From Anabaena sp. PCC 7108 (GTDB lineage Bacteria; Cyanobacteriota; Cyanobacteriia; Cyanobacteriales; Nostocaceae), in the NCBI RefSeq assembly GCF_000332135.1, contig NZ_KB235896.1:4704356-4768355 (forward strand): 64,000 nucleotides of DNA, read 5' to 3'. Under the pieces are notes generated by a model. The model had not been told where the DNA came from, did no database searches, and saw only the letters and a program-made list of their open reading frames with translations. Every line of letters starts with the position of its first letter. Position 1 is the stretch's first letter. The position numbers and the translations under genes are program-made. Positions 29,144 to 37,432 of this stretch are shown piece after piece.

Positions 29144-29326
29144 ATTTAAATTGCGAATAAAAATGTTGAGCTTCCGAAATTGTGAATTCTCTTAGTGTAT
29201 CCATATATATTAATGATTGCAGAGGTTGTGAACACCTTGTAGGCTCGTTTAGATGCAGTAATTAACTGATAACGCTCACAGATAAATCATCAAACTACGT
29301 CATAACCTAATATCCACGAGGAAATT

Positions 29327-29355
29327 TGTTTTCACGATTTCAGGATCTCTATAAT
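29327..29355 (+). promoter_or_regulatory. Predicted sigma-70-type promoter for the prohibitin-like gene
   Basis: TTGTTT at 29327-29332 and TATAAT at 29350-29355 are separated by 17 bp, 41 bp before the start codon of the downstream gene. The -10 is perfect and the -35 partial. This is a sequence prediction only. Confidence 0.4.
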
Positions 29356-29396
29356 CAGTCAAAAACCAAATATACCATTTACCTTACCCAAAAATT

Positions 29397-30242
29397 ATGC
29401 GTAACGTCATCAGAAATACTAACAATAATTTCCCATTTATTTTTTATGTTGGCGGGGGAATATTTTTATTACTTTTTGTGTCCATGTTTTTACGCCCTTT
29501 TGCCATTGTGAATGCTGGAGAACGGGGTGTGATTATGAGGTTTGGCAAAGTCCAAGATACAATTTTAGATGAAGGAATTCACCCGATTATGCCAGTGGTG
29601 ACATCAGTTAAAAGGCTTAATGTCAGGGTTCAACAAAATAGTTTTAAAGCTGGTGCTGCTTCTAAAGATTTGCAAACAATCACTACAGAACTCGCTGTTA
29701 ATTGGCATATTGATCCACTCAAGGTAAACAAAGTTTTTCAACAAGTTGGAGATGAGACTTTAATTATTGATGGCATTATGACACCCGCAGTATCAGAGGT
29801 TTTGAAAGCAGCTACAGCTAAAAAAACAGCAGAAGAAATCATCACTAAAAGAACGGAACTTAAAGAAGAAATTGATAGTAATCTCAAAAAAAGGATAGAG
29901 CAATATGGTATACTTATAGATGATGTTTCTCTAGTGAATTTTTCCTTCTCTCCAGAATTTAGTAGAGCAATTGAATCTAAACAAATAGCTGAACAAGAAG
30001 CAAAACAAGCAAGTTTTATTGCTCAAAAAGCGACTCAAGAAGCACAAGCAGATATTAACCGTGCTAAAGGTCAAGCAGAAGCGCAAAGATTACAAAGGCT
30101 AACTTTAACACCGGAGTTATTGCAAAAGCAAGCGATAGAAAAATGGGATGGACGTTTCCCAATGGTTATGGGTGGTAATGGTGCGGTTCCTTTGATTAAT
30201 ATTAATCCTAATGATTTAGCAAGTGGACAAAAGAAAAATTAG
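29397..30242 (+). CDS. Prohibitin/SPFH-family membrane protein
   Basis: The 281-residue protein has one N-terminal membrane segment (about residues 12-32) followed by an SPFH domain: IVNAGERGVIMRFGKVQDTILDEGIHPIMPVV, and then a coiled-coil-rich region with the run IAEQEAKQASFIAQKATQEAQADINRAKGQAEAQRL. This is the arrangement of prohibitins, which form ring-shaped scaffolds on membranes and modulate proteases such as FtsH. Cyanobacteria have homologues of this type. A strong terminator follows at 30325. Confidence 0.93.
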   Translation: MRNVIRNTNNNFPFIFYVGGGIFLLLFVSMFLRPFAIVNAGERGVIMRFGKVQDTILDEGIHPIMPVVTSVKRLNVRVQQNSFKAGAASKDLQTITTELAVNWHIDPLKVNKVFQQVGDETLIIDGIMTPAVSEVLKAATAKKTAEEIITKRTELKEEIDSNLKKRIEQYGILIDDVSLVNFSFSPEFSRAIESKQIAEQEAKQASFIAQKATQEAQADINRAKGQAEAQRLQRLTLTPELLQKQAIEKWDGRFPMVMGGNGAVPLININPNDLASGQKKN

Positions 30243-30324
30243 TTTTGCTAAAGTTGCAGAAGTAGGGTTAATCTAGATTACTAGATGATCATATTCTCTA
30301 GTAAATAGAATATTCTTAATTAAG

Positions 30325-30349
30325 ACCTCCGTTAAATTGGGGGTTTTTT
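30325..30349 (+). terminator. Rho-independent terminator after the prohibitin-like gene
   Basis: ACCTCC at 30325-30330 pairs with GGGGGT at 30339-30344 across an 8-base loop and is followed by six T residues. It lies 83 bp after the stop codon on the + strand. Confidence 0.7.
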
Positions 30350-30437
30350 GCTATTTTAGAGATTTTTTTATGCAAAAAATGTTAATTTAACTTATGTGAG
30401 GGAATACTGTAAATATTAGGGTTATTAGTTATTGGTT

Positions 30438-30614
30438 ATGGCAAAACCTAATTCTCCAGAAGAGACTAAACACAATGAGCAAAAATCATATTGGCCTATA
30501 TGGTTCCCATATCCTAGTTCATGGTTCAAATCCTTCATTCTAGCTTTATTATTCAGAGTGATTACATTTGTAGTTCAAAATACTGGAAAAATAGGCTTTC
30601 AAATTGCTTATTAT
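30438..30614 (+). pseudogene. Truncated N-terminal fragment of a small membrane protein
   Basis: The first 59 codons look like a real protein: a hydrophilic start (MAKPNSPEETKHNEQKSYWP), then WFPYPSSWFKSF and a hydrophobic helix ILALLFRVITFVVQ. After about residue 59 the frame continues only as the antisense of the opposing Uma2-like fragment and stops 10 codons later. I infer that the original 3' end was deleted and the gene joined to its neighbour at about 30614-30619. The original family is not recognised. Confidence 0.55.
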
Positions 30615-30891
30615 GATCAAATGCGATATTTTCCCAGCGAATAACTGCTATGTCTGGAATAATTGATCTACCTGCAAATGTACAGAGTAACTCTGGAAAA
30701 GCATAAGCAATTTTCCCCGTTTCTGTGGCTTGATTAATGCCATTAATTAATTTACCCTGAAGTCTGGAATGACGAGTTTTTGGCATTGATTTCTGAATAA
30801 TTTCACCGTTGATATATTCACTAGGTGGTTTAGTTTCTGGTAATTTGAGAAATTCCTCTAATGTTAATGATGCAGGTTTGGTGAAAGTCAT
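30562..30891 (-). pseudogene. 3'-truncated Uma2-family endonuclease-like gene
   Basis: The first 91 residues match the Uma2 pattern: LTLEEFLKLPETKPPSEYINGEI, HSRLQGKLINGIN and RSIIPDIAVIRW, where the Asp of PDIAV is a nuclease-site residue. Family members are about 180-200 residues long. After about residue 91 the similarity stops at 30619 and the last 18 codons run into an unrelated fragment on the other strand. The product would lack the C-terminal half of the fold. It starts 2 bp after the stop of the split restriction gene. Confidence 0.7.
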
Positions 30892-30893
30892 AA

Positions 30894-31866
30894 TTATGTG
30901 TAATTCCTATAATTTTGCAAATCATTTTCAGAAATTTGATCTGCTGATACAAGTTTATAATGTTTCTCCTGTACAAGTTTTACTTCACCTTCATATATTG
31001 TCAGTTCAAACATAGCAATGAGAGCATTATTTATAAACTGTGCTGATATAGAACGACAAATTAAGTTAGGAAATTTTTCAAAACAATAACTAATATCTTG
31101 TTTTGTTTGTACCACAGAAATCTGATCACTTCCAGCTTTAGCTTGAACAGGTATGATAAATTGCATACCATTACTATTCACACCTACATAAACTTCATCT
31201 ATTTCTATCTGTCCGATACCCTTAACATTAGTTCTTAGTTCAAGAAGGCAGGAGGCAGAGGGCAGAGGGCAGAAGGAACCAATTGGAAAGGGATTGTGAC
31301 CCCTCCCAATCGGAAGCTCCCAAATTTTCGATTTGGGAGGGGCTTCATACCCTTACTCCTTTCAGTCGTGGGCAGAGGAGACATTCCTTCTGCCTCCTGC
31401 CTCCTGCCCTCTGCCTTTACCGGTGATTCTGTAAAGAGTATGCTGTTACGCTCAGAAATATATCTATTAAACGATTGTAACGAATTTTAGTTAACAGAGC
31501 TTGTTCATCACCTGACATATATTGATTAATAATTTCAGGGGTTGCATCAGGTATTTTAATTGGTATAAAATTTAAATTAGGAATAATTCGATTAATTTTT
31601 ACAAGTCTAAAACAATAATTACCAGTACCATTTAATTCAATAATCCACTCTAACCCTTCGGGAGAGGTATCTGTGATAACTTTAGGTAGTGGTTTTCTGA
31701 ATCTAAAAGCATAGAGAATATCTCCTAGATTTTTAGCTGATTGAATACCTAACTCTCTAGCAATGTCAGGAAGTTCATTACGGTTAAATTCAAAATAGTC
31801 CAATCCTGTTTGATAATAACGTTGAAAAATTCCGATAATAACAGAGTTATATAAACCTTCTTTCAT
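30894..31866 (-). pseudogene. Restriction endonuclease gene split by a 184-bp insertion
   Basis: Two reading frames form the halves of one protein. The N-terminal half (31866 to 31423, 148 codons) ends in TAYSLQNH and then meets stop codons in inserted DNA. The C-terminal half is open from 31238 and reads LRTNVKGIGQIEIDEVYVGV, then MQFIIPVQAKAGSDQISVVQTKQD. The Asp/Glu of IDEVYVG with the Gln-Ala-Lys of PVQAK looks like a PD-(D/E)XK-type active site. Joined, the gene would encode about 262 residues. It lies 58 bp downstream of a cytosine methyltransferase on the same strand, so it is best read as the partner nuclease of a type II system. The insertion changes the frame, so the product is probably inactive. 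Confidence 0.8.
31239..31422. mobile_element. Palindromic miniature element with AGGCAGR-repeat ends
   Basis: This 184-bp insert has imperfect inverted ends of about 35 bp built of GGCAGGA/GGCAGAG units (31244-31277, and the complement at 31384-31418). At its centre, CTCCCAAAT at 31317 and ATTTGGGAG at 31331 form a perfect 9-bp hairpin with a 5-base loop. It has no coding capacity. Its borders are defined because the interrupted protein resumes exactly outside it. I see no clear target-site duplication. A non-autonomous element of MITE or REP type is the likely explanation. Confidence 0.7.
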
Positions 31867-31924
31867 TATCGTTATTCCTTGGTAATAAAGTGTTCATTCT
31901 TACGGATACAATTTGTAATTTTAG

Positions 31925-33220
31925 TTAATTAAATATTAATTTTTTTCTAGTTCTAGGTTCTATAACATGAGGGTTAACTCCAAAATATTTAGCTGCTTCT
32001 GACATATCAAACCTTAGTAAACTGATTTCACCTAAATCTTTAACTCCTTTAGGTTGATAAGATTGTATAGCTAAAACCTTAATAATTTCTGATGCTACTT
32101 CTTGTGCTAATAAAGGTGGAACAGAATTACCAATTTGTCTAAAACCATGCCACTTTGTCGGATGAAATCTAAACCAATCAGGATAAGAATGTAAACGCGC
32201 AGCTTCCCGTACAGTAATACATCTGGGGATAAAGGGATGTATGGGACGAGGAGAAGTAAATGCACCTTTATTACTAGCTGTTCCGGCTCTTAATGTATTA
32301 CACAAACCGTCAGGATCAAGTTTATAAAAACGGCTGATTGGTTCATTTTTACCGTGAGGAGTTGATGCAAATCTGGTGATAGATTCAGGACTATGTTTTG
32401 TTCTTAAACTGGATGTTAGGATGTTATTATTAAATTTACGTGGATAGGAATAATTATTTTTGGATAAGCAAAGGTTACGTATTTTCATCCCATAATCACT
32501 AGGTTTATCAAAATCAGCTAATACCCAATCTTGTTTATATAATTCTGGATAATTTTCTATTTGAGGAAGGTCTTTAATAGCATCCAAAACTGTTGGTGTT
32601 GCTGGTAATTCTAATAATTTATGTGATTTATGGTTTGATTTAGCTGGATTGGTAATTTTATCTGGATAATTTGGTAATTTTAAATCTTGACGACAACCGA
32701 GTAAAAATAATCTTTCTCGATTTTGAGGAACTCCATAATTAGCAGCATTTAAAACTTGATAATTATGATTGACTGTGTAACCATTATTCTCAAATTTATC
32801 AATGATTTCGGCGATAAATTCTTTGTGTTTACCTACAGTCATTCCTTTGACATTTTCTAAGACAAAAAATTTAGGCTTTAATTCTAAAACTAATCTAATA
32901 AAATGAAATACTAAAGAGTTTCTAGGATCATCAAAAGATCGTTTTCCGATTAACGAAAAACCTTGACATGGTGGACTACCAAAAACTACATCAATTTCGT
33001 GATTACCGATTTCAGAATTATTTCTAATTTCTTCCCCTGTCATGTCTTCGACGCTTTTACATAATACCGTCCAAAAGGGAAAATTAAATTTATGAACTGC
33101 ACAATGAATTGGGTCTAATTCTACAGCAGCAAGGACATCAAAACCAGCTTGTTCAAAGCCTAGAGTCATACCTCCTGCACCTGCAAATAAATCAACTGCA
33201 ATTGGTCGTTTTTTAAGCAT
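31925..33220 (-). CDS. DNA (cytosine-5) methyltransferase
   Basis: All main C5-methyltransferase motifs are present in 431 residues. Motif I is DLFAGAGGMTLGFEQAGF and motif IV is GSPPCQGFS with the catalytic Cys85. Motif VI is FVLENVKGM, motif VIII is YGVPQNRERLFLLGCR and motif X is QIGNSVPPLLAQEVA. The variable region between VIII and X, about 230 residues, should set the target. It begins 19 bp after lpxB on the same strand and is followed by the split endonuclease gene, so it now probably acts alone. An intact methyltransferase with a dead nuclease is a common end state of type II systems. Confidence 0.95.
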   Translation of the reverse strand: MLKKRPIAVDLFAGAGGMTLGFEQAGFDVLAAVELDPIHCAVHKFNFPFWTVLCKSVEDMTGEEIRNNSEIGNHEIDVVFGSPPCQGFSLIGKRSFDDPRNSLVFHFIRLVLELKPKFFVLENVKGMTVGKHKEFIAEIIDKFENNGYTVNHNYQVLNAANYGVPQNRERLFLLGCRQDLKLPNYPDKITNPAKSNHKSHKLLELPATPTVLDAIKDLPQIENYPELYKQDWVLADFDKPSDYGMKIRNLCLSKNNYSYPRKFNNNILTSSLRTKHSPESITRFASTPHGKNEPISRFYKLDPDGLCNTLRAGTASNKGAFTSPRPIHPFIPRCITVREAARLHSYPDWFRFHPTKWHGFRQIGNSVPPLLAQEVASEIIKVLAIQSYQPKGVKDLGEISLLRFDMSEAAKYFGVNPHVIEPRTRKKLIFN

Positions 33221-33239
33221 TTCACTTCTTACCTGTCAC

Positions 33240-34397
33240 CTATTTTTTCATGGACAAAATCTCTTTTGCAGCGCGATCGCATACTCCCACTTCTCCCAAA
33301 CATCGCCGCATTTCCTGATAATCTGCCAAAGTTTGCTGTCTGCGCTCAGGATTTAATAACAATTCCATCGCTGCTTGCGTAATATTCTCGGCTGTGGCTT
33401 GCTCTTGTAATAATTCTGGCACAATTTCCCGCATCACAACTAAATTCACTGGGGAAGCAAAGGGAATGGAACCTTTAAGAACATTACGCGCAATCCAAGC
33501 AGTAATGGTATTGAGACGATAAACAACTACTTGCGGTACATTTAACAAAGCTAACTCTAAATTGACAGTTCCAGATTTAGTAATTGCAAAATCAGCCGCT
33601 GCAAAAACTTCCTGTTGTTGACCTGATACAACTGTAGCGTTTAACCCATAATCTTGAATGGCTTTCTCAATAGGTTGTCTAAATATTTCCAAAGATAGAG
33701 GAATCCAAAAATGGGTTTCTGGTAATTTAGATTGTATATTTTGAGCAGCTTGGAAAATTATTGGTAATAGATATTTTAATTCTTGTTGACGAGAAGCTGG
33801 CAAAAGAGCAACAGAAATTTGTTCCGGTTTAATCCCCAAACTTATCCGCGCTGCTTCCCGACTAGGAGTATTTTCCAGCCGATCAATTAATGGATGACCT
33901 ACCCAATTAACGTTAGCCCCTTTCTCCTGATAATAACGAGCTTCTTCGGGAAAAATTGCCAATAGCTTATCAGTAAAGCTGACAATTCGTTTCGTTCTTT
34001 CAAAACTCGTTGACCACACCCATTCTTGCGGTGCAATATAATACACGATAGGCACATCAGAAAAATGCTGCTCCATATAACTACCAATCCCGATATTAGG
34101 AGTCATGTAGTCAATCAGCACCACCAAATCAGGTGGATTTTGTTTCAGATAAGCGATCGCTTGGCGTTGCACCTGAACAGTAGGAATAAAGAAAGGTAGA
34201 GCCTCAATAATACCCATCGAGCCAATACCGCTAGTATTGCCCAAAATCGTCGCTCCTGCGGCAGCCATCTTCTCCCCACCCAAAGCCACAATTTCCAACT
34301 TCAAACCCGCATCTGCAACTTGACGCTGAAGTGCTGCAATTAAAAGCGACCCCTGCAAATCGCCAGAGACCTCACCCGTACTAATAAATATCCGCAT
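33240..34397 (-). CDS. lpxB: Lipid-A-disaccharide synthase
   Basis: LpxB joins lipid X to UDP-diacylglucosamine to give the lipid A disaccharide. The protein begins MRIFISTGEVSGDLQGSLLI and carries LVVLIDYMTPNIGIGSYM, YYIAPQEWVWS and KSGTVNLELALLNVPQVVVYR, all typical. I start it at 34397 (385 residues); the frame is open 23 codons further upstream, but that extension is a basic, repeat-derived sequence. It is the last gene of the purC-bamA-lpxC-fabZ-lpxA-lpxB block. lpxD is not in the window. Confidence 0.95.
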   Translation of the reverse strand: MRIFISTGEVSGDLQGSLLIAALQRQVADAGLKLEIVALGGEKMAAAGATILGNTSGIGSMGIIEALPFFIPTVQVQRQAIAYLKQNPPDLVVLIDYMTPNIGIGSYMEQHFSDVPIVYYIAPQEWVWSTSFERTKRIVSFTDKLLAIFPEEARYYQEKGANVNWVGHPLIDRLENTPSREAARISLGIKPEQISVALLPASRQQELKYLLPIIFQAAQNIQSKLPETHFWIPLSLEIFRQPIEKAIQDYGLNATVVSGQQQEVFAAADFAITKSGTVNLELALLNVPQVVVYRLNTITAWIARNVLKGSIPFASPVNLVVMREIVPELLQEQATAENITQAAMELLLNPERRQQTLADYQEMRRCLGEVGVCDRAAKEILSMKK

Positions 34398-34556
34398 TTC
34401 AATTTTAGATGTTGTGTTTTTGCTCTCTCTCTTCTTCTTCCTTCGCGCTCTATCCCTACGGGACACTTCGTGAACGCGTCTTTGCGGTTCAATTACTCCA
34501 TATTCTTCTTCCAGTGATTAGGGAATATATCGAATATTCCCTAAGAGGACGAATGA

Positions 34557-35375
34557 TCAAGACTCATCACTAGTGCTTTTTCTGCCTTTTCCAGGAATCA
34601 AACCGCGTCTTCCTGGCATCTTAGAAAGAAGCAAAAACCGACGTAAATGTTCTAATTGTGGCGTATCTCCGATTTGTTCCAACTCTGCCAAAGCATCTTT
34701 AAAAAGCAGATTAGAACGGTAGAGAATGCGGAAAGCCTTTTTGAGAATTTGGAAGTCTTGGACGGGCATTCCTGAGCGTTTTAGACCCACCAGATTGAGC
34801 GATCGCACCCTCGAAGGATTACCCTCAACCAACATATAAGGAGGTACATCTCGGTCAATGCGTGCCATACCACCAATCATCGACATACCACCGATATGCA
34901 CAAATTGATGGACACCCAAAACCCCACTTAATCTAGCTCTTGATTCAATGTGGACATGACCAGCTAAAGCCACAGAGTTAGCAATTACCACCGAGTCCTC
35001 AATCAAGCAATTATGACCCACATGAACATAAGCCATCAGGAGATTACCATTACCAATTATCGTCGCTTCCCCCCGACCGGTAGCGCGGTTAATAGTCACG
35101 TACTCCCGAATAGAATTATTGTCCCCAATTTTTACCCAAGTTGGTTCTCCCACATACTTGAGATCCTGGGGTTCCATACCGATAGCAGCACCAGGAAAAA
35201 TATGATTTCGCGCCCCAATGTCACAAGGACCCTCTAGCACTGCATGAGCGCCAATCACAGTTTCCGCACCGACTTTGACATTTGCTCCAATCACAGCATA
35301 AGCGCCGACTTGCACTGTTGAATGGAGTTCCGAGTTAGGATGTATTACAGCAGTTGGATGAATAAGCGTTTTCAA
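34557..35375 (-). CDS. lpxA: UDP-N-acetylglucosamine O-acyltransferase
   Basis: LpxA catalyses the first acylation of lipid A synthesis using acyl-ACP. The N-terminal two thirds are left-handed beta-helix hexapeptide repeats (for example IHPTAVIHPNSELHSTVQVGAYAVIG), and the catalytic His lies in LLMAYVHVGHNCLIEDS. The helical C-terminal part begins near LVGLKRSGMPVQD. The 272-residue length is close to the family norm. It is 159 bp from lpxB and 202 bp from fabZ. Confidence 0.96.
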   Translation of the reverse strand: MKTLIHPTAVIHPNSELHSTVQVGAYAVIGANVKVGAETVIGAHAVLEGPCDIGARNHIFPGAAIGMEPQDLKYVGEPTWVKIGDNNSIREYVTINRATGRGEATIIGNGNLLMAYVHVGHNCLIEDSVVIANSVALAGHVHIESRARLSGVLGVHQFVHIGGMSMIGGMARIDRDVPPYMLVEGNPSRVRSLNLVGLKRSGMPVQDFQILKKAFRILYRSNLLFKDALAELEQIGDTPQLEHLRRFLLLSKMPGRRGLIPGKGRKSTSDES

Positions 35376-35577
35376 AGGTGACTCTCCAGAACTGAGTGCT
35401 GTGTATTAAATATTCACTAAAAAAAGTGTCGGGCAAATAACGTGTGAGGGGCAAAAATCCAGAAATCAGTAAATACTCTTGTGATTGTTTGTTTTTACTG
35501 TTGCGCTTCTTTAGGATTGACTGAGGGCAGTTCACGGCTATGCCCAGACCAGCAAAATCAACCGACAAAATAAAATT

Positions 35578-36093
35578 TTAGCTAACTAAAGAAAACATCA
35601 ATTCCCCTTCAGCAGCTAGTTGTCCATCAACTTCGGCTCGGCCTTGCATTTTACCGAAACGACGCTGTTTTACCCATAACAGTTCCACAGTCATCACTAG
35701 CTGATCTCCGGGTACTACTTGACGACGAAAACGGACTTTATCAATGCCAGCAAACACAAAAAGTCCTCCTGGACTATCAGCCATTTGCGTCATGACAATT
35801 CCGCCTACTTGTGCCATTGCTTCCACAATTAGTACACCAGGCATCAGTGAGCGTCCGGGAAAATGACCTTGAAATTGAGGTTCATTAAAAGTGACATTTT
35901 TCACACCCACTGCTAGTTTCCCAGGAACATACTCAGTAATTTTGTCTACCAGTAAAAATGGATAACGGTGAGGTAATAGTTGTTGAATCTCTTCAATTGT
36001 GAAATTTGTTTTAATTTCCGATGTGTTGCTATTTTGATTATCTCCTTGATTTGTAGACAAGTCAGTAGAGTTAGCTTGAGTGAGAGTTGACAT
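35578..36093 (-). CDS. fabZ: 3-hydroxyacyl-ACP dehydratase FabZ
   Basis: FabZ dehydrates beta-hydroxyacyl-ACP in fatty acid synthesis and competes with LpxA for hydroxymyristoyl-ACP. The hot-dog fold shows [20 protein letters not shown], the catalytic His77 in QGHFPG and Glu91 in VEAMAQ. The 171 residues include an N-terminal Ser/Thr/Asn-rich extension of about 30 residues that is probably disordered. It lies between lpxC and lpxA as in many Gram-negative bacteria. Confidence 0.96.
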   Translation of the reverse strand: MSTLTQANSTDLSTNQGDNQNSNTSEIKTNFTIEEIQQLLPHRYPFLLVDKITEYVPGKLAVGVKNVTFNEPQFQGHFPGRSLMPGVLIVEAMAQVGGIVMTQMADSPGGLFVFAGIDKVRFRRQVVPGDQLVMTVELLWVKQRRFGKMQGRAEVDGQLAAEGELMFSLVS

Positions 36094-36176
36094 GGGTAAT
36101 TTGTAATTCGTAAATTTGTAATTACTAATTTTTAGTTAAATTAGTAACTGTGAATAATCTTGAGTAGATTGGAATT

Positions 36177-37028
36177 CTAGATTAATTCTAAAATTTTTTG
36201 CGCCAGTTGCACGTGTAAATTATGACTAGCTTTGTAAGCCAATAAGTGAGCAACAGGGAATTTTCCCAGCAAGCTCATATCTCCTACTAAATCTAAGATT
36301 TTATGACGTACTGGCTCATTTGCAAATCTTAAAGGTGGATTTAGCCAACCTTCAGCCCCACAAACTAGAGCATTATCTAAGTTACCACCTTTTATTAATC
36401 CTGACTTTTGAAGATATTCAATTTGATGCAATAACCCAAAGGTACGGGCTGGAGCAATTTCTGTAACAAATGTATTTTCAGGCTTTTGTAAATTATTGGT
36501 AGTTAGTGAAAAACTATACCATTGATTACCAATAGCAGATAACTCAAAATCAATCCCATAGCTAAACCGAGTTTCTGGTGCGGGGAGGGCGCAGGTAAAA
36601 GCATCACCTTGATAAACCCAAATTGGTTCTTTAATCGTTATGGGTGTTTGTGCATCACTGACTGGCTGTGATACCAAGCCCACAGCGGCAATGCTTTGAG
36701 TCCACACTTGAGCCGAACCATCTAAAAGTGGTACTTCTGGACCATCAATTTCAATGCGGGCATTATCTACACCCATAGCCGCCAAAGCTGCCAATAAATG
36801 CTCTACAGTGCGGACATAGACCTCACCTTCACCTAACTGAGTTGAAAGCTGAGTCTGACTAACTGCTGCAACTTGGGCGGGAATAATCGGCGAATTTGGC
36901 AAATCCACCCGGACAAAATAGCGATCGCTTCCCACCTCAGCTGGTAATATCCGCACATGGGTACTCACACCACTATGCAGCCCCACACCCCTTTGGGTAA
37001 TTTCTCCTGCTAAAGTGTGCTGGTGCAT
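36177..37028 (-). CDS. lpxC: UDP-3-O-acyl-N-acetylglucosamine deacetylase
   Basis: LpxC is the zinc-dependent committed step of lipid A synthesis. Features are [11 protein letters not shown] near the start, the zinc ligand His77 in [12 protein letters not shown], then [18 protein letters not shown] and the [15 protein letters not shown] motif with the second His and Asp ligands. The 283-residue length is typical for cyanobacteria. It is followed 83 bp later by fabZ. Confidence 0.96.
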   Translation of the reverse strand: MHQHTLAGEITQRGVGLHSGVSTHVRILPAEVGSDRYFVRVDLPNSPIIPAQVAAVSQTQLSTQLGEGEVYVRTVEHLLAALAAMGVDNARIEIDGPEVPLLDGSAQVWTQSIAAVGLVSQPVSDAQTPITIKEPIWVYQGDAFTCALPAPETRFSYGIDFELSAIGNQWYSFSLTTNNLQKPENTFVTEIAPARTFGLLHQIEYLQKSGLIKGGNLDNALVCGAEGWLNPPLRFANEPVRHKILDLVGDMSLLGKFPVAHLLAYKASHNLHVQLAQKILELI

Positions 37029-37148
37029 AGGCGAAAAGCCGATATATTTTCGTTAATGTTGCTCATTTGCTGTTTTTAGTAGAAACCCTGATGACCTTTA
37101 CGGAAATAGTATTAAGGCAAAGGTGAAAATTGGCAAGTTCTTTTAGTC

Positions 37149-37432
37149 AAGACGACTGGGGACGCGGGGATTGGGGACGCGGAGATGGGTGGAGACGCGG
37201 GGACGCGGAGAGCGGGAGACGCGGGGATTGGGTATTGGTTTTTCTCCAATGACCAATGACCAATGACCAATGACCAATGACCAATGACCAATGACCAATG
37301 ACCAATGACCAATGACCAATGACCAATGACCAATGACCAATGACCAATGACCAATGACCAATGACCAATGACCAATGACCAATGACCAATGACCAATGAC
37401 CAATGACCAATGACCAATGACCAATGACCAAT
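37149..37432. repeat. Expanded heptamer repeat GACCAAT x26 plus a GACGCGG-rich block
   Basis: Positions 37251-37432 contain 26 uninterrupted perfect copies of GACCAAT, with a partial unit before them. Because 7 is not a multiple of 3, every - strand frame reads through it as repeated VIGHWSL, giving false reading frames. Positions 37149-37232 hold a different GC-rich repeat of GACGCGG/GGGGA units. The array occupies the 404-bp gap between bamA and lpxC and touches the bamA stop codon. It is the longest heptamer array in the window. Confidence 0.95.

Noticed and set aside
34398-34466. 23-codon upstream extension of lpxB
   Set aside because: It is a basic, repeat-derived sequence, and LpxB proteins start at the MRIFISTGE segment.
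37246-37432. Possible CRISPR array
   Set aside because: The units are directly adjacent 7-mers without spacers, and no cas genes are in the window.
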